A program made the position numbers and the translations under genes. The notes below the pieces were generated by a model that saw only the letters and a program-made list of their open reading frames with translations, was not told where the DNA came from and ran no database searches. A DNA stretch of 64,000 bases from Nitrosospira multiformis (lineage in GTDB: Bacteria; Pseudomonadota; Gammaproteobacteria; Burkholderiales; Nitrosomonadaceae), in contig NZ_FNKY01000001.1 in the NCBI RefSeq assembly GCF_900103165.1, positions 1,364,001-1,428,000 on the forward strand, written 5' to 3'. Below are positions 57,578-64,000 of the stretch, piece after piece. The first letter of the stretch is position 1. Each line of letters starts with the position of its first letter.

Positions 57578-57979
57578 ATGAAGCAATTGCTTTTTCATGT
57601 TTTGATGGTTTGTCTGTTTCTCCCCATCCTGTGGTTAATCGGTATTTCATTAAATGACTATGGCTTCCCTTTAATGGAAAAATACCACGATAAGTCCATA
57701 AAATTTTTCGTCGCACTTCCTTACTGCCTGCTTATTGCGGCATCGTTATATGGATCTGGTTGGGTTGCAGAGCGCTTATCCGGTTCTCTGGTAAGGAAAT
57801 TCGGAAAACCCGATGAAAATCCCCAGCTTGAAACCGGATGGCCGACCAAGGTGTTCGACCCGAAACTCATGGAAAAGAATCGTTCTGTTTTCATAAAAAA
57901 TGTCGACAACTGGTTAAAAGATAATATGCTGGCAAGAGTGATTTTTGGCCTCATTATTGGCCTTGTCATAGTTTTGTAA
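57578..57979 (+). CDS. membrane protein of unknown function
   Basis: A 133-residue protein with three hydrophobic segments: LLFHVLMVCLFLPILWLIGI, FVALPYCLLIAASLYGSGW and LARVIFGLIIGLVIVL. The middle region (KPDENPQLETGWPTKVFDPK) is soluble. AAGGAGAG upstream of ATG 57578 is a good ribosome site. No family recognised. A small-RNA candidate follows 139 nt downstream. Confidence 0.65.
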   Translation: MKQLLFHVLMVCLFLPILWLIGISLNDYGFPLMEKYHDKSIKFFVALPYCLLIAASLYGSGWVAERLSGSLVRKFGKPDENPQLETGWPTKVFDPKLMEKNRSVFIKNVDNWLKDNMLARVIFGLIIGLVIVL

Positions 57980-58318
57980 TGACACCAGAACGGGTTGTAG
58001 CTGCTTTGGGTTTTATGCCCGTTTGCTGGTATATTCATAAACAATAAAGAAAAACTAGATTTAATGTGTTGATTGGGGCGCTGTCATAAATCCTGCATGT
58101 TGGTCTGATAAGATCATTCCAGGTGTTTACATTTCCCCTTTTGTAAACATCCTGGATCGCTATCTCCTCTGGTAGTGATCACCGAGCCCGGCCACGGTGA
58201 ATTCCGTCCCGGGCTTTTTTTTGACCGGAAATCGTGCCACTCGCGCGACGGGCGTTGATTCAACCTGAATCTGGCAGCTGGATGGGTGGAGTATGCGATT
58301 CTTTTCCTAAAATCCAGC
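57980..58318. other. intergenic region containing the small-RNA candidate
   Basis: 339 bp between a plus-strand and a minus-strand gene. Apart from the structured stretch at 58119-58222 it is AT-rich and shows no gene. Confidence 0.5.
58119..58222 (+). ncRNA. small-RNA candidate: two anti-Shine-Dalgarno hairpins and a terminator
   Basis: Hairpin 1: CCAGG-TGTTTACA (58119-58131) pairs with TGTAAACA-T-CCTGG (58142-58155, one bulged T), loop TTTCCCCTTT. Hairpin 2: ATCGCTA (58156-58162) pairs with TAGTGAT (58173-58179, one G-U), loop TCTCCTCTGG. Hairpin 3: AGCCCGG (58185-58191) and CCGGGCT (58209-58215) with an eight-T tract, a rho-independent terminator; TCACCG/CGGTGA (58179-58184 and 58195-58200) can form an alternative stem. 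A GATAAG at 58107-58112 is a possible -10 that would start RNA near 58119. The pyrimidine loops could pair with ribosome-binding sites. It could instead be processed from the 3' end of the gene at 57578. Confidence 0.6.
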
Positions 58319-58597
58319 TCAATGCTTTGTTTGTCCCGATCCTCCACAGACGTTCAATAGCACGCCTATCAGGTTCACCATGCCGTCAATGAGCAAATCC
58401 AGATGCTCCTTGTCGGGCTCGAATGCACGCAATAATGCCAGTGTTTGATCTACCGGCACTTCCCCATGGTTTATCTGATGGTGCGCAAGATTCAAGGCAA
58501 GCAGTCGCGCGCATTCCGCAAGCTGCTCTTTTGTCGCTTTCTCCATCAGCATATCCGCCAGTTCATATGTCTGGTCGAACGTTGACATCTCAGTCAT
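58319..58597 (-). CDS. small acidic helical protein of unknown function
   Basis: A 92-residue protein starting MTEMSTFDQTYELADMLMEK, helix-rich, with EQLAECARLLALNLAHHQIN. Composition and codon use look genuine. ATG 58597 has no strong ribosome site (ATTATGACTGAG); ATG 58588 is an alternative. Function unknown. Confidence 0.55.
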   Translation of the reverse strand: MTEMSTFDQTYELADMLMEKATKEQLAECARLLALNLAHHQINHGEVPVDQTLALLRAFEPDKEHLDLLIDGMVNLIGVLLNVCGGSGQTKH

Positions 58598-58970
58598 AAT
58601 ATTTGCCTGTTATGAGGTAAATCCAATTGCGTACCGATTACGCCCGTTCATGGATTCTCTCCGCCTATCCCTGCTCCAAGCGAGCATAAATGAGAAACGC
58701 CAGATTCGTCGTTCCGCTCGTGTTCAAGAGACGAAAAATAGTCAATCAGCGGGAGAAATCATTCCCTCGCATGTTAACCGCATTGCCAGGTTTTACTATT
58801 GGACTGAAGTACGCCTATCTGACTGATGGGCAAGGAGCAAGCCGGGACATTAAAAAGTCACTGATGGCCTGCGGGGAAGCGAATCGGAGAAGCGGTGCGT
58901 GAGAAATTGGTAACCCTGAACTGCCAACGCGTATCGATTGAATTTTACTTGCGGGTGATATGCTGCATTC
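58598..58970. other. 373-bp intergenic region
   Basis: A 70-codon plus-strand frame (58690-58902) exists but has no ribosome site and basic, patternless composition. Nothing else recognised. Confidence 0.35.
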
Positions 58971-59303
58971 TTATTTCTTCCGTCTGTCACGCTGCCGTCT
59001 CTCCCCCGTTTCCTCCCTATTTGTCTCGTCCTCGGGTTCATTAGCATTAGCGGCATTGGGTTTGCAAATATCGGACACAATCTGCAGAGCCCTTTGGTGA
59101 GCCGAAGTAATGGCTGCTTGAGATTCGCCACCCTTGGCAAGCGTTTGCAGAAGATCAACAAGCTCTTTTTTAGTGTGGGAAGGCAGCGTTGCCATAAGAG
59201 CCTCAACGATGTAATGAGACCGTTGAAGTTCCTCAAGCGAGGGGCCCGAGACTTGCTGAGTGGGTTCAATAACTTCCTTATTTGATGCTTTCGCATGTTT
59301 CAT
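58971..59303 (-). CDS. 110-residue protein of unknown function
   Basis: ATG 59303 follows TAGGAGAT with good spacing. The protein is helical (LEELQRSHYIVEALMATLPS, ELVDLLQTLAKGGESQAAI) with a highly charged tail (EPEDETNREETGERRQRDRRKK region). Function unknown. It is one of several small proteins in this gene-poor stretch. Confidence 0.6.
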   Translation of the reverse strand: MKHAKASNKEVIEPTQQVSGPSLEELQRSHYIVEALMATLPSHTKKELVDLLQTLAKGGESQAAITSAHQRALQIVSDICKPNAANANEPEDETNREETGERRQRDRRKK

Positions 59304-59366
59304 GGCCAATATCTCCTAAAGAGGCTACGAGCACGATGCACTCTCAATACCTCGGGATCAATCTAT

Positions 59367-59567
59367 TCAATGGCGCCGGCCATGGCTGCGCCGGTCGGGT
59401 AGCTCTCTCTCACCGGGGCCTTGCTGATTATTGGGATCGGGCCGTCTTCTACTATATTGCCGCCTTTCCGGTCCCCTTCGTTTATATTCCCGCTTTGAAT
59501 TCAAGTCTCTGGAAGGAAAAGAACGGAATAAGGGAATAACATTGGGCGGCAGCGATGAGTCATCCAT
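59367..59567 (-). CDS. 66-residue basic protein of unknown function
   Basis: MDDSSLPPNVIPLFRSFPSR followed by an Arg-rich tail with ERRQ, RRR, DRRSHGRRH. AGGACT lies just upstream of ATG 59567. The tail resembles the charged tail of the 110-residue protein downstream (GERRQRDRRKK). The Arg-rich composition makes it uncertain. Confidence 0.4.
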   Translation of the reverse strand: MDDSSLPPNVIPLFRSFPSRDLNSKREYKRRGPERRQYSRRRPDPNNQQGPGERELPDRRSHGRRH

Positions 59568-59915
59568 TTTCATAGTCCTATCATTGATCGATCAAATTCA
59601 AATTTAAGTGGAGCCTGATGCCGGATCATTTGCGCCGTCAGGTTTAATACTCTCGTCTACACTGTTTCCATTAAGGAAATCGAAAACATACCTGTGCCAA
59701 TCTTAGCATTCCCCTTCTAAAATGACAAAATCCCTTGCGGATGGATGCCATGAGCATTCAAGAAAGCGGTTGGAAGGCAGGGGATTGAGTCAAGTACGCG
59801 GCTATATGACAGGTGTCACGGCGTGGTGTTCATTACCCTGTTGTGATGCCCGTTGATCCGTGCGATCCTTCTAATATTAAAGTGAGACCTATCAACCATT
59901 TTTAAGGAGTTCAAC
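59568..59915. other. 348-bp intergenic region
   Basis: AT-rich; no gene or strong repeat recognised. It contains the AAGGAG ribosome site of the next gene at its right end. Confidence 0.35.
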
Positions 59916-60095
59916 ATGTCAGCAGCCTCGGATGCAAAAAGAATGTTTGTTGAAAATCTCAATTCATTTGGCAATGAGCAAAGTCAGCCGGAAAAATATA
60001 AGCTTTACCTTGGCCTGATCTATCTGGTTGCATCGGTAGAACAGATCCAACAGGATTTGGATCAAATTAAGCAACTATTAGCCAAACGGCATTAA
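59916..60095 (+). CDS. 59-residue helical protein of unknown function
   Basis: MSAASDAKRMFVENLNSFGN then YLGLIYLVASVEQIQQDLDQ and IKQLLAKRH. ATG 59916 has AAGGAG 9 nt upstream. The C-terminal half is an amphipathic or coiled-coil helix. Function unknown. The composition is clearly protein-like. Confidence 0.6.
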   Translation: MSAASDAKRMFVENLNSFGNEQSQPEKYKLYLGLIYLVASVEQIQQDLDQIKQLLAKRH

Positions 60096-60302
60096 ATTTC
60101 TATATCCATATGCAGAAAAGCCTGCAATTCTTGCGACAAATGGCAATTTTTATCGTTGGCGGCGAACAGGTATTGTCGGCCCCAGGAAACAAGTCGTGCC
60201 CGGAAAATCGGAACAACTATGCATGTGGAAGTCAGTATCAGGTAAATTGTTTCAAGGGCTATGGAAAAGTGTGGCTTCTCTATATTTTTACTATTTTGAA
60301 AC

Positions 60303-61148
60303 CTAGAACTCTTCGTATCGGGCGGGATCCTGATCGGAGGTACGGCCGTCCGGGCGCGCGAGGGTAGCGATTACGTTCATATCTTCAGGCGAGAGCTCGA
60401 AGTGGAAGATGGACAGATTCTCGATCTGGCGCTCCCTGGAGGCCGCCTTCGGCAGCGGGATTGCGCCGAGCTGGACATGCCAACGCAGGATCACCTGCGG
60501 GATCGTCTTGCCGAGGCGATCGGCAACGGCTTTGATTGTTGCGTCCTGAAGAAGTTGGTTCGCCCGACCGAGCGGGCTCCATGATTGCGTGACGATGCCA
60601 TGGGACTTGTCCCACATGCGCTGCTCGGCCTGTGGAAAGTATGGGTGCAATTCAACCTGGTTGACGCTCGGCGTTTCGCTCGTCTCATCTATGATCTTCT
60701 CCAGATGTTCGGGCAGGAAGTTACACACGCCAATGGAGTGGATAAGCCCCCGCGTCCTTGCCTCGACGAAGGCTTGCCAAGCTTCGGTATAGAGGCCTTT
60801 GCTCGGGTTAGGCCAATGGATAAGATAAAGGTCGTAGTAATCGAGCTGCGCCCGGTAGAGCGATTCCTCGATGGTGGTGATCGCCTCGTCGAAGCGATGA
60901 TGGCGTCCGGGCAGCTTCGAGATCACGCGCAATTCCTCGCGCGGAACGCCTGCTCGCCTGATCGCTTCGCCAACGGCGCCCTCGTTTTCGTAGTTGAAGG
61001 CGGAATCGAGCAGCCGATAACCCGTCTTGATGCCGCTGACGATACTTGCTACTCCGGCTGAGCCATTCAGTCTATAGGTGCCGAAGCCGATGGCGGGCAA
61101 GGTAGTGCCATCGTTGAGCGTGATGTCGGGGATAGAAACATTCGTCAT
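60303..61148 (-). CDS. aldo/keto reductase
   Basis: A 281-residue AKR. LPAIGFGTYRL at the start, then the tetrad: Asp in YRLLDSAFNYENE (the Tyr is N-YENE), Lys in VISKLPGR and His in YLIHWPNPS. SIGVCNF and LPKAASRERQIENL (cofactor binding) follow. It reduces carbonyls with NADPH; substrate unknown. Its start region precedes a transposase relic, and the stop lies next to a small-gene region. The sequence resembles DkgA/YeaE types. Confidence 0.93.
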   Translation of the reverse strand: MTNVSIPDITLNDGTTLPAIGFGTYRLNGSAGVASIVSGIKTGYRLLDSAFNYENEGAVGEAIRRAGVPREELRVISKLPGRHHRFDEAITTIEESLYRAQLDYYDLYLIHWPNPSKGLYTEAWQAFVEARTRGLIHSIGVCNFLPEHLEKIIDETSETPSVNQVELHPYFPQAEQRMWDKSHGIVTQSWSPLGRANQLLQDATIKAVADRLGKTIPQVILRWHVQLGAIPLPKAASRERQIENLSIFHFELSPEDMNVIATLARPDGRTSDQDPARYEEF

Positions 61149-61221
61149 CGTCTTTTCTTTTGCATTCTTATTGTGCTGGGGTTTGGTCTGCTACGTGGGC
61201 TGTCTGAGCTGGACGATGGGG

Positions 61222-61810
61222 TCAAGTCTTGTTTCTTGCTAGTCGTTGCTCATTCATAATGCGACTCACTCGGGAGTAATCCAATCTGAAATGATCCCCG
61301 ATCTCCTTCATACTGTAACCACCGTGGCATAAGCATCGAAGATCACCTCGTCTCGTCCATGTGCCTCGTCGATCTGGGTTAACGGCTTTGGTGGTGGCCG
61401 TCGCTGGGCGGTAGGGATTTCTCGATAAAAAGCATCCGCATCGAGAGTGCGCTGCAGGCTCGCCACAAATTTATCAGAACCCAGAAAAATCTGGTTCTTC
61501 AATTTCTCCCACGGCCCCGGTTGATGTTTACCGTCTGCCACAAAATCCATGTAACGCCGTATGGCCTCGCGACGATGCTCAGAAAAGGCAGCCAGAAGCC
61601 CGTCGATTGTCAGCCAGGACGGTCTCTCACACAGCCTCGCCGTGGCGCGATAACTGCTCCATGGACCATTGGTCTGGAGCATGCACCATACGAGCCCTGA
61701 CCGGATTGAGGACAACATAGCGGGCCAGTTCCAACAGGTACGATTCCTTCTGCACGATAATCGCCTTGTAACGGCCCTGGAATACATGCCCCGCCCGTCT
61801 GACCCCAGGT
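61222..61810 (-). pseudogene. frameshifted REP-associated tyrosine transposase (RAYT, Y1_Tnp)
   Basis: Three frames give consecutive parts of one RAYT protein. Part 1: GHVFQGRYKAIIVQKESYLL and ARYVVLNPVRARMVHAPDQW. Part 2 after a one-base insertion near 61660: WSSYRATARLCERPSWLT, FSEHRREAIRRYMDFVADGK and LKNQIFLGSD. Part 3 after another shift near 61325: GGYSMKEIGDHFRLDYSRVS. The N-terminal part with the HUH motif is missing, so the gene is dead. RAYTs mobilise REP palindromes; a REP-like hairpin lies just upstream. Confidence 0.8.
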
Positions 61811-61870
61811 AGGATCTACTGGACTACTTGAAGCGTAGTGATAATCAGGCATGCATCGGAACCGCCATAC

Positions 61871-61897
61871 GGTGCAATGCGCATTGCTTATTGTACC
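61871..61897. repeat. REP-like palindrome next to the RAYT relic
   Basis: GGTGCAAT and ATTGTACC (one mismatch) flank 11 nt. The outer sequence CCATACGGTGCAAT is repeated in inverted orientation at 62900-62913. Confidence 0.55.
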
Positions 61898-61908
61898 CTA
61901 CATCTCAG

Positions 61909-62448
61909 CTATGCTGTGATGGGAGGTGTTGAATCTGCCAGGGCTTCCTGAAGCTTTTTCTCCTGCTCGGGAGACAGGGACGTTCGCATGACCTTGCCTT
62001 TAATGCCAGAGAGCTCCGCCAGAACTCTTTCCGGCTGCGCCTTACGTACGAGAATGAAAAGTGCCGACGAGTTGATGGGAATGGTTTTGCCCAACGACTT
62101 GATGAAATCATCGTCGATGCCGTAGTCGGAGAGCGAGCCGGACAGCGCACCTGCCCCGACGCCGATTGCACCGCCCAATATAAAGCCGGCAAAGGGATGT
62201 AGAAATAGCAGTCCGACCAGGGCTCCCCATAAGCTGCCGGAAATGAAAATAAAACTGGAACTGGTCGTCGATCCGGTAGTGGTAAGATTAATGCTCTGCT
62301 TGAGGTGGATCTTGCCGGCCTCGTCGCGGATGACGACAACGGCGTCCTCAAGATCTATCAGGTGTTCCTTTTTTAATTTGGCAAGCTTGAACAAAACACG
62401 ATCGGCTTCTTCGGCATCTTTAAAACCCACTACAACCAGTTCAGACAT
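61909..62448 (-). CDS. DUF1269 family protein
   Basis: A 179-residue protein starting MSELVVVGFKDAEEADRVLF, then LIDLEDAVVVIRDEAGKIHL, and a glycine-rich hydrophobic hairpin (FAGFILGGAIGVGAGALSG) in the middle. This is the DUF1269 pattern, membrane-associated, often stress-linked and of unknown function. ATG 62448 has GGAGAAAA upstream. It sits between two pieces of REP-associated transposase. Confidence 0.88.
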   Translation of the reverse strand: MSELVVVGFKDAEEADRVLFKLAKLKKEHLIDLEDAVVVIRDEAGKIHLKQSINLTTTGSTTSSSFIFISGSLWGALVGLLFLHPFAGFILGGAIGVGAGALSGSLSDYGIDDDFIKSLGKTIPINSSALFILVRKAQPERVLAELSGIKGKVMRTSLSPEQEKKLQEALADSTPPITA

Positions 62449-62750
62449 ATTTTTCTCCTGTCATAAAGATATTGCTAGCCGGAATGCATAAAACTATCCG
62501 GTCAAATTTCCGAAAGAAAGTTCATGGGGATCTTTTGTGTTCTTCCCTCCATCGGTCAATGGGGTTCATGAGACGCAAATTGTTCCACTTGAACTGGGAT
62601 TTGGACGATGCCTAGCCTGCGGCTGCAATGGGAATAATATAGTAATTATCGGATCTCATTGCGCCGGTCTTCCGTTCGGCGCCGTACAGAAAAGAGTGGG
62701 GCATACGGTATGGAATGCGCTTCTGGCATGACATAAAAAAGACGGCGGAC

Positions 62751-62879
62751 TCAAGTCTTGTTTCTTGGCATTGCCAATCGTTGCTGTTTCACAATACGGC
62801 TCACCCGGGAGTAATGCAATCTGAAATGATCCCTGATCTCCTTCATACTGTAACCACCGCTGGCGTATGCATCATAACG
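62751..62879 (-). pseudogene. orphan C-terminal fragment of a second RAYT transposase
   Basis: The minus strand encodes YDAYASGGYSMKEIRDHFRL then HYSRVSRIVKQQRLAMPRNKT and a stop. It matches the C-terminus of the relic at 61.2-61.8 kb with several differences and keeps the frame that is broken there. Nothing of the rest of the protein is present. Confidence 0.7.
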
Positions 62880-62880
62880 A

Positions 62881-62907
62881 TGCAATAAGGCTAACCACCT
62901 ATTGCAC
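62881..62907. repeat. REP-like hairpin beside the RAYT fragment
   Basis: TGCAATA-A-GG pairs with CCTATTGCA around CTAACCA (one bulged A). The following ATTGCACCGTATGG is the inverted copy of 61863-61876 sequence. Confidence 0.5.
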
Positions 62908-62932
62908 CGTATGGATTGCGTCTTGCTGCGTT

Positions 62933-63982
62933 CTACCTGAATGCATTGATTACAATGTGCGACAGAATCCGCCGCCGACGCATCGCAAATCCAAAGACTC
63001 CCAAGCCGAGTAACGCTAAAGTGCTGGGTTCTGGCACGGTGGCCAAAGACGTGAGGCCACGCAAGGTCTGACCACCACCAATGGCACCGATGGAAGTGGC
63101 GTTTCCAGAAGCCAAGTCAATCGTGACCAGATCCGAAAAGAGGCTACCAGGCGCTGTCAACACGGCAAAAGCGACATTATTGGCTGTGATCTCAAGCTCG
63201 GCCAATTCCGACGTGTCGAAGCCCAACGCACCTATCGTGGTCAGTACTCCAAGGTTTGGGTTCAGCGGGCTGCCCCCGGGGGTGCCTATGCCGCTGCCAG
63301 GATGGCCGCCTTGAAAAACAAGGATGTCCAACACAGAGTCGATGTCGTACATCGTGGTTTCGTCCGCACCGGAAAAATTATTATTATAGGCTTTCGCGAC
63401 GATGTGGGGAGCGCTCCCCGCGTTGGGGTCCCCCGCGGCGAAGGCCAAGTTTGCGTCAGATTGCACACCTAGCGTCGCCGGATCGAAGTCGACCACCGCT
63501 CCACTGTCGGGATCAATCCGCTGGTTTTGCGAAGTGTTACTGACTAGGCGAAGGCGGTCGTATTCGGGATTAAAGTCAACACTGAACTTTGTGCCGCTGA
63601 GAGCCACGGCAAAGGCGTTGCCGACCGGGGACGCCATTCCGCTGATCATGTCAATGGTGTAAAGGTGATTGGTGCTTCCCACCCCGTAGATTAGTCCGTT
63701 GGCTGGTCTCCGATCGATGCTTACGATTTCTTCATTGAGCTGCAAGCCAGTGATAGCCACGTTGTGGCTGATCACGCCAGGCGTAGCACTATTGAAAGTT
63801 AACAGATGATTCGACGTCGTGAGCCCGACGAGTAGTGCGGCTCTCGCTTCCCTGTCTCCGCCGAGAAGCAAGCCTAAGATAACCAGACCAAATGCGATCA
63901 GTCCTCGCATCTCCACCCTAATGAAATACGTAACACCCATACAGTTGGCTTCAGATGCAACAAGTTTCGACATTTCGTTCAT
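62933..63982 (-). CDS. DUF4394 protein with PEP-CTERM anchor
   Basis: A 349-residue exported protein. ATG 63982 follows a strong AAAGGAGG; a second ATG at 63910 lies right before the hydrophobic signal (LIAFGLVILGLLLGG). DUF4394 blocks: LLVGLTTSNHLLTFNS, IVSIDRRPANGLIYGVGSTN, YDRLRLVSNTSQNQRIDPDS and AKAYNNNFSGADETTMYDID. The C-terminus is PEP-CTERM: VPEPSTLALLGLGVFGFAMR then RRR. The domain is beta-rich, of unknown function. Exosortase processing is expected, as for the dehydrogenase at 28.2 kb. Confidence 0.92.
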   Translation of the reverse strand: MNEMSKLVASEANCMGVTYFIRVEMRGLIAFGLVILGLLLGGDREARAALLVGLTTSNHLLTFNSATPGVISHNVAITGLQLNEEIVSIDRRPANGLIYGVGSTNHLYTIDMISGMASPVGNAFAVALSGTKFSVDFNPEYDRLRLVSNTSQNQRIDPDSGAVVDFDPATLGVQSDANLAFAAGDPNAGSAPHIVAKAYNNNFSGADETTMYDIDSVLDILVFQGGHPGSGIGTPGGSPLNPNLGVLTTIGALGFDTSELAELEITANNVAFAVLTAPGSLFSDLVTIDLASGNATSIGAIGGGQTLRGLTSLATVPEPSTLALLGLGVFGFAMRRRRILSHIVINAFR

Positions 63983-64000
63983 GTAGGCCTCCTTTGATTG

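Larger units (their letters stand above)
62449..62932. other. 484-bp intergenic region with RAYT remnant
   Basis: The right half holds a C-terminal RAYT fragment and a palindrome (both listed). The left half has a 64-codon plus-strand frame (62537-62731) without a ribosome site or protein-like pattern. Confidence 0.45.

Noticed and set aside
58690-58902. 70-codon plus-strand frame
   Set aside because: No ribosome site and no protein-like pattern; too weak to list as a gene.
62537-62731. 64-codon plus-strand frame
   Set aside because: No ribosome site or recognisable pattern.
1-64000. tRNA, rRNA and rolling-circle or phage origin signals
   Set aside because: I looked for T-loop-like GTTCGA-type patterns and rRNA motifs and saw none that fold.

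Overview
This 64 kb window looks like chromosomal DNA of a Gram-negative betaproteobacterium, most plausibly an ammonia oxidiser of the Nitrosomonadaceae (Nitrosospira-like). That guess rests on protein style: PEP-CTERM exported proteins, a Tim44-ubiJ-ubiB group, RAYT/REP relics and many small lineage-specific proteins. No rRNA or tRNA gene was seen.

1-4.9 kb (minus strand): a likely operon of a TonB-dependent receptor, an E1-like/rhodanese protein, a JAMM protease, a ubiquitin-like sulfur carrier and the start of a family III CoA-transferase-like gene that leaves the window. The set resembles thiocarboxylate metallophore loci such as pdt. Three tandem 17-bp repeats lie upstream of it. 5-12.4 kb: an orphan FtsX/YbbP permease, DNA polymerase IV, a BT1-type transporter and a squalene/phytoene synthase.

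12.4-27.5 kb: a complete type I-C CRISPR-Cas locus (cas3-cas5c-cas8c-cas7-cas4-cas1-cas2, leader, 82 full repeats plus one degenerate terminal repeat, 82 spacers). A decayed HD domain of a different cas3 precedes it, and a TetR-family gene is cut off exactly where the array ends. One spacer is duplicated with a 1-nt length difference, one pair targets the same site with a few substitutions, and one spacer ends in a piece of the repeat.

27.5-49.7 kb: mostly housekeeping and accessory genes. These are a DHFR-like reductase, a PEP-CTERM sugar dehydrogenase, a macrodomain protein, a penicillin acylase, DUF1499, a lipoprotein cytochrome c, a CruF-like carotenoid protein, a divergent class A PBP, potABCD with overlapping genes, Tim44-ubiJ-ubiB, a diguanylate cyclase and a tandem universal stress protein. 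49.8-52.6 kb: an unrecognised three-gene cassette (721-aa beta-rich protein, DUF1360 protein, 68-aa protein). 52.7-56.7 kb: divergent ppsR/ppsA and a short cis-prenyltransferase.

56.7-64 kb: gene-poor and repeat-rich. It holds a dispersed 120-bp repeat, a strong small-RNA candidate whose two hairpin loops carry anti-Shine-Dalgarno motifs, several small proteins, an aldo-keto reductase, a frameshifted REP-associated transposase with a second orphan C-terminus, DUF1269 and a PEP-CTERM DUF4394 protein. All calls come from reading the sequence; no database search was run.
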